DNA of 64,000 bases from Zoroaster sp. YZ-2022 (Eukaryota; Echinodermata; Asteroidea; Forcipulatida; Zoroasteridae). Positions 10,788 to 22,099 of this stretch are shown in pieces. Below the pieces are notes generated by a model. That model ran no database searches. It saw only the letters and a program-made list of their open reading frames with translations, and was not told the DNA's origin. The DNA is taken from contig CM055823.1 in the NCBI GenBank assembly GCA_029582265.1, positions 6,324,001-6,388,000 of the forward strand, read 5' to 3'. A program made the translations under genes and the position numbers. Position 1 is the first letter of the stretch. Each line of letters starts with the position of its first letter.

Positions 10788-12065
10788 CAGTGCTTCCACA
10801 ATCAAAATGAAAATTTCCTTATCCTGAGAGCCAAATTTCCTTATTTTCCTCCCGATTTCCTTATTTTTTGTTAACCACCAAAAAGCCTAATATACATGTA
10901 CAGGTACTACTACTAATCCTTGTTTGCTAGAGGGTAAGCATGCAGAGGTCAGGGCAGTGCTAAAAAATTACCAGTGACACTGCTAATAAGGCCAAATAAA
11001 AAAAATTGTTGAGTTGCCCTCCAGTGAAAATATTTGAAGGGGTCGGTCGGTCGGGATTTTTTTTAATTTTTTTAATTTTTTTTTTTTCTCCTTGACTGTC
11101 ATTTTAAGATTGAAATGCATTGGAACTGAAACCACATACCATGTTTTTCATTTGTATACCTATCAGCAAGGAATTTTGCTTCAGAATAAGCGTATCCCAA
11201 GCAGTTTTGTTGTACTTTTCGCTGTGATTGACACAGCAAATTCATCCATATTGCGTGCAATGCTCAACATGCAACATGTGAGTGGCCATTCGATTGGAAA
11301 ACGTGTAGATTTGAGTCGCAATCGTTGGCACACAGTGTGTGCGAAGGCAGTGCACCATGTGAGGGCCGGGGCCATTCGATTTGAAAACATGTAGATTGAG
11401 TCTTGGGTACCGGTAAATTTACCGGTAAAAAAAAGTGGAAAATTTCACAAATCAAACGTATTATGTTTTATACAAAGAAAATTGGTAAGTTTCATTAATA
11501 AATAGGCCTATGAATGACGGGGAAAAAAAAAAAAAAAAAAAAAAACCCGACCCGAGATTTCAGCACTTTTGGGTCGGTCGGTGGAGGGCAACTCAACATC
11601 TTTTTTTTTTTGGCCTAATGCTGACACCATTGGCTGACACAGCTATTTATTCCTGCATGCACTGCCCCAGGAATAGAAAAATAAAATAAATAGCGCCCTC
11701 TGTAGCTTTACTGATAACAGGGCCCGGCCAGGGGAAATAATTGCTAGCAAAAAAGGGTAATTCAATATATTCTGCAATAATAAAATAAATCGGACTAGAT
11801 TTAAAAGTTTAAATGCTGTATCTTTGTCTTCCCGATTCTACTAGTCTTGTTTCAAGTCATTCTGAAACTGACAGGATATTCAATAAAATAACAAATTTTT
11901 GAGAATATTGTAGAATTTGCTCAGAATTTAATAATTTCCTTAGAATTTCTTTAGATTTGGGGGATTTCCTCAAAATTTCCTTAGTTTTTTTCATTTCCTT
12001 AAAAATTCCTTCGAAAGTAAAAATTTCCTTAAAATAAGGAAATTTCCTTGAAAGTGGAAGCACTG
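10788..12065. mobile_element. hAT-type non-autonomous transposon, CAGTGCTTCCAC TIR
   Basis: 1278 bp. The left end CAGTGCTTCCACAATCAAAA and the right end (reverse complement) CAGTGCTTCCACTTTCAAGG share 12 terminal bases, plus inner ATTTCCTTAT repeats. A perfect 8-bp TSD TGTTGTAT flanks it (10780-10787 and 12066-12073). Subterminal regions are packed with TTTCCTTA/TAAGGAAA motifs, which could be transposase-binding repeats. No transposase ORF. A second transposon is nested inside. Confidence 0.93.
10990..11615. mobile_element. Harbinger-like non-autonomous element nested in the hAT element
   Basis: 626 bp with long TIRs GGCCAAATAAAAAAAATTG and (reverse complement) GGCCAAAAAAAAAAAGATG, both continuing into TTGAGTTGCCCTCC. 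It is flanked by 3-bp TAA (10987-10989 and 11616-11618). GGTCGGTCGG lies just inside each TIR. A 3-bp TWA target and GGCC-start TIR fit PIF/Harbinger. Inside, a ~95-bp segment with GGCCATTCGATT is duplicated. The 100-aa ORF at 11092-11394 is not protein-like and is antisense-mirrored, so I do not call it. Confidence 0.85.
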
Positions 12066-14458
12066 TGTTGTATTCCGGCCCTGTACGTCTGGGTACACGT
12101 GTTCATGATTGTACATGTACATGTACATGTGTGCGTGATGCGTATGTAACTACTCGTGCAACGCACCTGGGACAACCGGTTTTTCAGCTTGCGGTATCCA
12201 TCGCGAGAGGGCGGTGTTTGCGACCACATGTCAAACAAAATGGCACCTACGTTGAAAACTTAAGAAACGTCTTTCTCTACGGTAAAAATACTAACGTTAT
12301 TCATCTGTTGAATGCATCTATAATGCGGGTAAGTTCATATAGAAATAGTTAAGTTTCCATGAGCTTTTATGATTACACAAGCAAGAAAGGCAGCGTGAGT
12401 AGCAGGACCGTCAGCAGCACCACCGCACTTACGTTAGGCCATACTCAGTACTAGTCATACTAGATTTGCGTCCGCGAAATTTCGAAAACACATGAGGCTT
12501 TTTTTTCATTATTCATTATTCATTATTCATTATTTCCATTGATCAATAATAACAGCGCAATCACAAGATGTTTCTTCTAATCTGTGTACGTACATGCATC
12601 ATTATACGTGCGGGCCGCACACACAGGCATAAGAATAGATACAAAGGCTCAACAGCGAACGTGTTGTGCATGTGAAGGCGGTACAGTTGCAGGTGTGGAT
12701 CGGACGGAGTTTACCATACAGTTTTAGCGCGATGCGACCTTTTTTGTGAACGACGTATGCGGGACTAAGACTGTAAGAGAACATGTGCTAGGCCTAATGA
12801 TTATAGCGCACATACTGGTGGAAATTTGGTAAAAACTTTGTTTTACTGATGTGGATGATTTGGAACTAAATTTGTTTGGTGGAAATACCTTTTTTGTGCA
12901 AATAATGATTTTTTTGGCAAATAATGAAAAATTTAGGCGGTAGCTTTCGGGACATGCGGGCAATGGACGCAAATCTGTGACTTTCATTCTCATGGCCTTA
13001 CCGCAATATAACGTTTTTTAGACGGCGTGTTGCTCTTATGGTTTAACACTCACTGTGCAGTGTAGGTTATCTGCCATAATGTGGACTTATAATAGCGCAC
13101 GTATCCAACAAACTGGTGCTCAAGGCGCATTATATTATTACCCCTGATAATCAGGCTCGTAAATCATTCCTGAAACCATCTCAGCTCCCTGGGGAGTATA
13201 CAGCTCAAAAGTTATCACTGATTGACTGAAGCAACTGCTGCAAAGCATAACACAAGTTACAGGGATACAAAAAGGGGCATCTGTTTGGCGCAGCTTTTGT
13301 GACGTCAATAATATTTTGTTTGTCCGCGCGGCACGCAGTGGCACTGTTGCGCCCACAGACATCCCACAATTCCTTGCAGCTGCTATTAGCGATAAGGCTT
13401 ATTGCTGCCATTACAGCGCATTGATAGCCTTAACTGTTTAGGGCTAATCAAACACAACAACCATCTCTGCCCTTACAGGTACCCATTTACCCTAGCTGTG
13501 GTGACCGCAGCCCTACTACCTGACTTTTACAACTTCTGTCATTAACGGACGGTAGTAGGGCTGCGGTGAATGCCCATGGTAGTCCTGTATGGACAAGTAT
13601 CGATATCGAGCAGGCAATGTTCTGTACCCCAAAAAGGTGTCCCAAACATGAGAAATGCTCTTCAAACTCACCTCCAAGATTCTATGCCACCTACAGATGC
13701 CTCTTCTGAAGTTTAAAACCATGCAACTTGCATTGGCGAAATTTTATAGACATTTTAAGTTTGGAAAAATGTAAGATTGAACTAGTAAACATGGAAACTG
13801 CTGGATTTCCCAACAATGCATTGCGCGCATACACAATGACCCTCCTGGTACCGGTAAAAAACGAAAAACAGGCAGTATAGCGCCACCTAGCGATTTTTAG
13901 CGTACCAATACATACATTTGGATTGAATCAGAGTGCTAGTTTTACATTTACTGAAAATAATACCCCATATGCTGACTGCATAAATGAGCCAGTAATTTTT
14001 AATCACAATGTTCATCTTAAACTAAGTCACCGATTCCATGCCTTGTTGAAAGTTAAAAGTTTAAAAAGCAAAAGCAAAATATTATGACATTTAAGATTAA
14101 AATGTATTGTCAGTGTACAAATGTGGTGGGCCAATGTTGAATACTGTTGGCTTTATGGAAAAGACATCACTGTACTCATTATTAGACTAACAGTTCACAC
14201 TTCACACTGATTAATAAATTCATTTATTCAATTCATTACTCTTTATCCATGCCCCAGAGTGTGATATGACTTATTTAAAAGTTATTTGCTTCCTTTGTAT
14301 AGAATACACTCCTCTATAGAAAAACAACTTATTATGGTTTCATGTCACGGACCAGTGTATATTTTGAGCCTGGTGCAAAACCTTTGAAGCTCTTTTGTAC
14401 AAATGTGATGTCATTGGTCACATCGTCTAATGAAATGATTTGTATGTTTTTACCACAG
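12066..14458. other. low-repeat stretch without a recognised gene
   Basis: Contains ACATGT repeats (12113-12129), a TTCATTA-type microsatellite (about 12508-12535), a donor-like CGG|GTAAGT at 12326 and a hairpin with 16-bp arms CCGCAGCCCTACTACC / GGTAGTAGGGCTGCGG (13506-13566). It may hold 5' exons of the gene whose exons I place at 14459 and 16183, but I cannot trace them. Confidence 0.4.
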
Positions 14459-14602
14459 ATGATACATCTGCAAGTAGATTCAACCTCCAACAGCGAAAAT
14501 CACCTGCATTTGATGAATCCAGACACCCATTTAATGAATCCAGGCACCCACTGCAGGCTCATCAGAGACAGCTCACAGCTTATGGTATTCCCGATATTAT
14601 CG
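14459..14602 (+). CDS. candidate internal exon, unknown protein
   Basis: 144 nt bounded by TTTTTACCACAG| and |GTAAGTTTTT, both strong splice signals, in phase 1 at both ends. It encodes DDTSASRFNLQQRKSPAF, then DESRHPFNESRHPLQ, then AHQRQLTAYGIPDII. Within it ESRHPFN/ESRHPLQ is a short internal duplication. The first codons recur at the 16183 exon (DDATASSFNLQ). I do not recognise the protein. Upstream exons were not found, so the start is unknown. Confidence 0.5.
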
Positions 14603-15920
14603 GTAAGTTTTTATAAAAGCAAATTATACCCGACTAATATTTCTGCATGGATTGTTCTTACTTAAGGCCAATGACAGTTGATTATAAAGTCAAACAATCT
14701 CAGAAAATGGATGAGGGATTTTGGTTTCATTATATACACGTGTATGTATGAAGGGAATAAAAGTTTGTTACGTGGTCTTGACCTCAGGATGAAGACTGAG
14801 AGTCACGGTCAAATGACTGAGACAAAGGCGTGGTTCTTTATTGCCCGTAGCCATGATCCTGAGGTCTGTATCCTGCATTCATAAATGGCAAAGATAGTTT
14901 AACAGATCTGATTGGACAAAACTTAATCATATGGGGGTGTATTAACGGAAGGGCTGTGCGTTTTCGGATATTTTTGGAACCGGACACCTGAAATTAGGAA
15001 ACTTTAGATACCTGTATTCATTTTTGTTGAAAACATGCCTCTGGTGGTGTACAAATACATGTACTGTAAATTGTAACAAAATTTACCTTTATAATACAGA
15101 AGATACCATAATTACATGTAAATCGATATTTTCTTCACTGTGTCGTTTTTATTAAAGTAAAACCTCTTGGTGAAATAAGTACCTGCTCGTTTTTGTAGAA
15201 TAAATACATGTAGTTTGTTATTTAGATATTTATTTGATTTTTAGATGATTTGCATTTAATTCAAATCAAGAATCAAATAATTTTAGGGTGTTAAAAGGAC
15301 CTTGTTTGGTAAGAAATGTTTCAGTAGATTTATTAGTATACGTACCAACATTTTTAGAAATTGTTAATTGACAAGATATTAACCTGATCATTCCATGAGA
15401 GATTCTATCCACAATACATGTAATTTTGGTGCTTTAACTCACTACTTTTGATTATGAACTTCATGTCATATTTTCTGCTGTGATATTTAAGCGTGGAGAT
15501 AGACATGTGTTGTGACACGATCTACGCATTCCAAACTATTATGCAGTATAAAGGCATTGAGTGTGTCATGCATTGTGCGTTTATATGTAGCATATTGTGC
15601 CAATGTGCTATCTACAATTACAAGAATTATCTTACATGTATGTCAAAGAAGTGAAGATATAAGGCTGAAGTTTGTGCCACTACTCTGGGGATTGAGATTA
15701 ATTTCTGGCTAACTGACCAACCATTTTGCAAGAATTATCCACCCATTTTGTGTTTCTAGACATTTTTTTTTTTTTTTTGCATTGGTTAATAAACAATCAT
15801 TGCAGAAATTTGATTGATCAATGCTTTTTGATTCAAAATGTACATGTATGCATATTGTGCCATTTGCCAATGATCTAGTTTGTGTGACCGTCAGGTGCTG
15901 ACTTTCGGTTAACTGACCAT
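14603..15920. other. probable intron, no feature seen
   Basis: AT-rich sequence between the two candidate exons. Short ORFs have no domain or splice support. Confidence 0.4.
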
Positions 15921-15921
15921 G

Positions 15922-16145
15922 AAAGATTCGGTTAAAATGTAATTAGTGAACTAACTGGTAACTCCCAGCACTAGTTTGTACATGATCTGTTTGCATACAT
16001 GCATGGTACACATACATTGGTCATAGTACAGTATGAAAGATTCAGTTAAACTGTTAGTGAACTAACTGGTAACTCCCAGCACTAGTTTGTACATGATCTG
16101 TTTGCATACATGCATGGTACACACATGCATTGGTCATAGTACAGT
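15922..16145 (+). repeat. ~112-bp direct duplication
   Basis: GAAAGATTCGGTTAAA...GTCATAGTACAGTA (about 15922-16033) is followed by a near copy (16034-16145). Both contain AACTGGTAACTCCCAGCACT and TTTGCATACATGCATGGTAC. Confidence 0.9.
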
Positions 16146-16182
16146 TAATACTATTAAAAATATATTTTTCATAATGTTATAG

Positions 16183-16217
16183 ATGATGCCACAGCAAGCA
16201 GTTTCAACCTCCAGTGA
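16183..16217 (+). CDS. candidate terminal exon, duplicate start of the 14459 exon
   Basis: After TTTTTCATAATGTTATAG| the phase-1 frame reads DDATASSFNLQ and stops (TGA 16215-16217). Ten of the eleven codons parallel DDTSASRFNLQ of the 14459 exon, including the position of the splice junction. This looks like a duplicated exon that now closes the frame, possibly an alternative C-terminus. The call depends on the upstream exon being real. Confidence 0.4.
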
Positions 16218-16562
16218 CCTTTACATGTAAAGTCGTCTGCCAGCTGACATTACAACATCTCTAACCATGAGGAATTCTCAAGCAACAGCAAGGAGGCAGC
16301 TGACGGTCCTCTAGGAGTTTGTGATCCCTGAAGAGTGAAACTACTTGATACAGTGTTTTACCATGTAAGTGTAATGTAGTATGGAATATTGGGCACAGGA
16401 CAATAATGGATGGAGACTAAATCCCTTTTAAACAAGTTTTTTTCTGCAATGTTTTTAATATAGAATATTTTGATATTTAAAAAATGTTCAAGGTTCATTT
16501 ATTTTTCCACAGTATCAACATTCACCAATAACACTAGAAAGTAGTGAAATAAAAATATTACA

Positions 16563-18085
16563 ATAGGAAGTAAAAGTGAAAGCTATGGGTGATGCTGCAG
16601 AGGGACCCATTGAGAAGCAGAGCTTGTAAACATGGGTCCCTTAGCATACATGTGCATTGAGTATTACAAGTATAGACACAATAGGAAGTAAAAGTGAGCA
16701 CAAGATATGGGTGATACTGCAGAGGGACCCATTGAGAAGCAGAGCTTGTAAACATGGGTCCCATAGCATACATGTGCATTGAGTATTACAAGTATAGACA
16801 CAATAGGAAGTAAAAGTGAGCACAATATATGGGTGATACTGCAGAGGGACCCATTGAGAAGCAGAGCTTGTAAACATGGGTCCCTTAGCATACATGTGCA
16901 TTGAGTATTACAAGTATAGACACAATAGGAAGTAAAAGTGAGCACAAGATATGGGTGATACTGCAGAGGGACCCATTGAGAAGCAGAGCTTGTAAACATG
17001 GGTCCCTTAGCATACATGTGTAGTGAGTATTACAAGTATAGACACAATAGGAAGTAAAAGTGAAAGCTATGGGTGATGCTGCAGAGGGACCCATTGAGAA
17101 GCAGAGCTTGTAAACATGGGTCCCTTAGCATACATGTGCATTGAGTATTACAAGTATAGACACAATAGGAAGTAAAAGTGAGCACAAGATATGGGTGATA
17201 CTGCAGAGGGACCCATTGAGAAGCAGAGCTTGTAAACATGGGTCCCATAGCATACATGTGCATTGAGTATTACAAGTATAGACACAATAGGAAGTAAAAG
17301 TGAGCACAATATATGGGTGATACTGCAGAGGGACCCATTGAGAAGCAGAGCTTGTAAACATGGGTCCCTTAGCATACATGTGCATTGAGTATTACAAGTA
17401 TAGACACAATAGGAAGTAAAAGTGAGCACAATATATGGGTGATACTGCAGAGGGACCCATTGAGAAGCAGAGCTTGTAAACATGGGTCCCTTAGCATACA
17501 TGTGTAGTGAGTATTACAAGTATAGACACAATAGGAAGTAAAAGTGAAAGCTATGGGTGATGCTGCAGAGGGACCCATTGAGAAGCAGAGCTTGTAAACA
17601 TGGGTCCCTTAGCATACATGTGCATTGAGTATTACAAGTATAGACACAATAGGAAGTAAAAGTGAAAGCTATGGGTGATGCTGCAGAGGGACCCATTGAG
17701 AAGCAGAGCTTGTAAACATGGGTCCCTTAGCATACATGTGTAGTGAGTATTACAAGTATAGACACAATAGGAAGTAAAAGTGAAAGCTATGGGTGATGCT
17801 GCAGAGGGACCCATTGAGAAGCAGAGCTTGTAAACATGGGTCCCTTAGCATACATGTGCATTGAGTATTACATGTATAGACACAATAGGAAGTAATGAGC
17901 ACAAGATATGGGTGATACTGCAGAGGGACCCATTGAGAAGCACAGCTTGTAAACATGGGTCCCATAGCATACATGTGCATTGAGTATTACAAGTATAGAC
18001 ACAATAGGAAGTAAAAGTGAGCACAAGATATGGGTGATACTGCAGAGTGGGACCCATTGAGAAGCAGAGCTTGTAAACATTGCCC
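16563..18085. repeat. 118/122-bp satellite with higher-order organisation
   Basis: Thirteen monomers begin at ATAGGAAGTAA positions 16563, 16681, 16803, 16925, 17047, 17165, 17287, 17409, 17531, 17649, 17767, 17885 and 18004 (last one partial). Short (118, GAAAGCTATGGGTGATGCTG) and long (122, GAGCACAAGATATGGGTGAT) types are ordered S-L-L-L, S-L-L-L, S-S-S-L-L, so a 484-bp four-monomer unit is duplicated. Each monomer carries 10-bp arms AGGGACCCAT / ATGGGTCCCT. Overlapping minus-strand ORFs of 60-117 aa are artefacts of the repeat. Confidence 0.97.
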
Positions 18086-18756
18086 CCATATGCATTGAGC
18101 CGGAAATAAGAAGATATAAAAAATAATGTCCATTGTACCATGGGCCCACAAAAATGTAATTTCATGTAAAATATTCAAATACTCATGAGCCACTTTATTA
18201 TTGTCCACCAATCTGGGTACCTTGTTACTGCATGTTTATGGATTTGGGATGGTTCATAGCAAAAATACCTAGAGGAGTTAAACAATAAACCTGTAAAAGT
18301 GTCGGCTAAACATTTGGGACAAAATATAAATTTTCAAATTTAACGTTTTCACAACACAAATTAATTGACTCCCAGACTTAAGTTCTGGGCAATAATTTCA
18401 CTTTTTATTAAGAATACTAGCACCTTAGACAAAACTATTCTTGGATTATAATTCTGCCTGAATTGTTATAAAAACTTTGTCCTCTATTACCTTGTGTTAT
18501 GGGGAAAAATATTCTCATTTCCCCACTAACGGGTTTCTGTGTAGATTCATTAATGAAGGCACATTGTATAATATTTCATGCAGACCAACATTTCATCCAG
18601 TGAAGTGACAAATGCCCAATTATTTACCTTTAAATCTTCTTTGATGGGTGATGGGGATTACCACCTCCCCCACACTTTTAACATTTGTGGTTTTGATGGC
18701 GACGCCTGCGTGTGGAAAATATTATGTTGTGTATATTTACCTTGCTTATTTTTTAT
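18086..18756. other. no gene seen
   Basis: AT-rich sequence after the satellite. It ends in a pyrimidine tract and ATTGACTGCAG (18755-18765), a good-looking splice acceptor. Confidence 0.35.
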
Positions 18757-18765
18757 TGACTGCAG

Positions 18766-19250
18766 TGTGGATCATCATGCAATCCTGCATGACAAGATAA
18801 GCATGAGACGGATGATGCCCTACAACCTGGAGGAGACGAAACCACCTCTACTCTAAAGAGTTTGAAAATACAAACATATTGCTGCTGTCTTCTTGGAGTC
18901 TTAAGGAGAATACAGTGTGTGAATGCAAAGAACAATTGACTTATCCATCTCATGTGCTTCTTCAGGAAATGCATACATGTAGCAAGTGTTGGCGTATGAT
19001 GAAGTGCAGATCAACAAAGTTCCTGATCCCAAGATAATTTGGAGACGTTATGGTGCCCTACAACAGACTAAACCTCCTCTTCTCTAGTGTTGGAAAATAC
19101 AAACTGATTGCTGATATCTTCTTGGAAACTTAAGGAGGATACAATGTGTGAATGCAACGAACAATAGACTTGAACCCATCTCATGTGCGTCTCAAGGAAA
19201 TGCGAAAAGCAAGAGTTGGCATGGTCTTCCTTTGAGAGTCTTTGATGCGG
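18766..19250 (+). repeat. degenerate ~230-bp direct duplication with shared ORF end
   Basis: GATGCCCTACAACCTGGAGG...AAACCACCTCTACTC (about 18810-18960) is repeated at 19046-19200 as GGTGCCCTACAACAGACTAA...AAACCTCCTCTTCTC. Both end in a frame coding TKPPLL plus stop, followed by GGAAAATACAAACTGATTGC and CAATGTGTGAATGCAA. The first copy sits just after an acceptor-like sequence (ACTGCAG at 18765), so this may be exon-derived. I cannot assign a gene. Confidence 0.55.
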
Positions 19251-19299
19251 GTAAGTTTCATAAATGATGTAATGAGGGGTACATGTAGGTGAATGTGCA

Positions 19300-19645
19300 T
19301 TCAAAATATTGGAACTTCGATGTAATATTCCTTCAAATGTCCATGAGACTATAGCAGTGATAGTGCAGTGAATCGAAAAATTTGAAGACAAAGGTGATTC
19401 CTTCTTTTTTTCTTTTTTTAAAGGGGCTCGCAATGGTACCCCTGCTTTAGATTAACCTTACCAGGGCGGTAGCAAAATAAAATACGAATAGATTATTGGA
19501 ACTTTGATGCAATATTCCTTCAAATGTCCATGAGACTAGTGCAGTGAATCAAAAAAAATTGAAGGTGATTCCTTCTTTTTTTGTGAAGGACCTCGCAATG
19601 GTACCCCTTGCTTTAGATTAACCTCACCAGGATGGTAGCAAAATT
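19300..19645 (+). repeat. ~195-bp direct duplication
   Basis: ATTGGAACTTCGATGTAATA through TACCAGGGCGGTAGCAAAAT (19309-19478) recurs at 19496-19642 with small deletions. Both copies carry CTCGCAATGGTACCCC. Confidence 0.88.
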
Positions 19646-20450
19646 AAATATGAAAAGCTTGCAATGGTGCACAACTAAACAAATGTTGTTCATGTATAGG
19701 ATATATTTCTGTATTTTGCTAGGTTTGAAGCATAGGCCATTAACTATGATTTGTAAGCAAGTAGTTTTATATTGATTTCTGATTTTGATTTGACATGGTT
19801 GTATTCTCATATTTTGAAAATGTAAAAATTAAACAAAAAAACAGTACAAAACTGTCATCATCTTACAGTAGTTTCCAAAAGTCAAATTCTAATGACATGT
19901 TTCTGAGAAAGATCCTGCTAGTTCACGTAGGGCACCAACTGCAATTTGCCTAATTATCAACTCTAAGCAAAACTTTTATCTTGTTTTGAAAATGCATTTA
20001 ACTGTGTATATACTACATACATCCTGCAGTAGTTTCAACAATCTTACTTTTTTATTCTATCTGTTTGTAAACAATGTATTTTAACTGCAGTGATGACCTT
20101 TTTGTATTTGTTCCAGAGTTCAATCTCTAATGTAGTTTGTGAACAATGTATTTTAACTAATTTGCTCCTGCAGTTCTTAAGTAGTTTTATCTCTAATCTA
20201 CAATGTTCTTTACTTATCTATTATGTTAACTGTAATGTACTTTTATATATGAGACAATACTTGAATAAAAGTAACAGTAACAAAGCAACTTCTATTGTGT
20301 ATAAAGTAATCTTTTATTCTGTCTTCAAGACTCAGTACAGCAAATAAAAGCAATGGGGGATTTTGTACACGTTTTGGAGATAAACCTACCAAACAACTGG
20401 AGGAGTATTGTTTACAAACAGATAGCCCAGATCGTGATCTTCTGCACCCA
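19646..20450. other. no gene seen
   Basis: AT-rich, with no tandem or inverted structure beyond short A/T runs. Small ORFs lack splice or domain support. Confidence 0.35.
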
Positions 20451-20460
20451 CTTGATTCTA

Positions 20461-20509
20461 CCCTCCCTTGAAAAAACATGCATGAGCATGTTTTTTTCAA
20501 GAGAGGGTT
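20461..20509. repeat. hairpin with ~20-bp arms
   Basis: CTTGAAAAAACATGC and GCATGTTTTTTTCAAG flank an ATGA loop, extended by CCCTCC / GAGAGGG with small mismatches. Isolated, with no TSD noted. Confidence 0.75.
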
Positions 20510-20669
20510 ACATACCTGGAATAGAAAACCACGATATAACGAGGGTTAACATACATACCAAGTAAATAATGTTTAAAATGTACAAATTAGTCCAACATCA
20601 GAAACGGCAATCATAAGATAGAGAAAGCATTTGTAACTCTCTATAATTAACATTTCATAAGTCAAATAA

Positions 20670-22095
20670 TATGAATTTAGGAAAGAGTTCTCTTTCTTTA
20701 AATTCCATATTGCAAATCTTGTATATTACAGAATTATTATCTAAAAGGTTACCAATCATGCTGTAAAATTGTTTTAAGACTCCAAAATTAACATTTTTAA
20801 GAAAAATAATGTAAGTTTATAAGAGTTCTTTCTTAAATCGTGCAGAGCGAGGAAACATACTAGTAGTACCACTTTAGCCAAGAGAAATGTTATATAATTT
20901 GAATTTAGTAAAGAGTTCTCCTTAAATTCATGCGGGGTGACCAGCCGCTTATTGAGTTGTTTACAATAAAAGACTGACATTTTTGAAATTAGGAAAGATT
21001 TCTCTTTCTTAAATTCAACATTACATGTAGCATCGTACAAAGCTGAAACTTTTACAAGATATTTTTACCAATATTATTCAAGGTGAAATTAATAAAACAT
21101 TGACTACTTTTAGTTTGAATTCAGTAAACCCATTAGAATGTTGCTTCTTGTGTTTATACAAACTATAGGTCAACCTGGTTTTAAAGAGCGGAAACTTTCA
21201 CAGGATATCTATATCATTCAGAGCAAGCAATGTTATACATCACTATTATTCAATATGAAATTAACAAAACTTTAAATTGATTACTTTCAGTTCAAATTCA
21301 GAAAATGCATTAGAATGTTGCGACGTATGCATCATGAACGTTTTAACAAGTGAAAGGCACAGCATTGGTTATTCTATATTACTAACATTATTAATTAAAC
21401 CCTCCTGCAATCAGTGACATTTTTTAAACAAGCTGTTGCCAGTGGCCTTGGGTGGCACACAGTTCATTTTGTAAGATTACTTAGAAAGGACAGCAGGCTT
21501 GTATGCACTAAAGCTTGGTGAAGAACATATTGAAAATTTAGTGGATTGGGGTGGCCTCCATTTAGGAAAGAGTTCTCTTTCTTAAATTTCACAGGATATT
21601 TTTTTTATTATTCTATATATATAGATATGAAATTAATAAGGAACCTATAGCACTGATAAGTTTGAATTCACATTAGAATGGGTCAAGCTTGTTTAGGCAT
21701 ATCGTGGATCCCTTCATCGCTGCTTGTTGGTCATGGGTTGTTAAGCAGTAGGTATCCCAAGATGAAGCGAACATATTTAAGACTGGGTCATCAGTAGGTT
21801 ACAGCAGGAAATGACTCGTCTTGGAGGTGGCAAGCATCCCTACATGAAAAAAAATAATTAAAAACTCGGTTAAAAAATTCTTGAATAACTTTGGTGTTAC
21901 TGCAATGTTCAAAGGAATTTTGTGGTGTCCCAATGAAACTTTTGTAGTAATTTCACGGAACTGACGACAACTTTGATCTGTGATGAAATTTAAGACAGTT
22001 TAACAAGACGGAGGAATAGCATTTGCAATTCTAAAAATTAATGCTAAGGTTCTGTAATGTTTAAGAAAAGACTTTTGAATTTAGGAAAGATTATA
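20670..22095. repeat. interspersed quasi-palindrome GAATTTAGGAAAGAG..
   Basis: Six related blocks of ~32 nt occur at about 20674, 20813, 20893, 20986, 21561 and 22077. The best copies read GAATTTAGGAAAGAGTTCTC then TTTCTTAAATTC, an imperfect palindrome. They are separated by otherwise unrelated sequence and are not a tandem array. Confidence 0.7.
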
Positions 22096-22099
22096 ACAA

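Noticed and set aside
11092..11394. 100-aa ORF in the Harbinger-like element
   Set aside because: No transposase or Myb-like motif. An overlapping antisense ORF and an internal 95-bp duplication indicate non-coding sequence.
16558..18211. Series of minus-strand ORFs of 60-117 aa (MGPSAASPIAF..., CMLRDPC...)
   Set aside because: They are frames through the 118/122-bp satellite. Units of 118 and 122 bp shift frame, so the ORFs overlap in several frames and have no conserved start or splice context.
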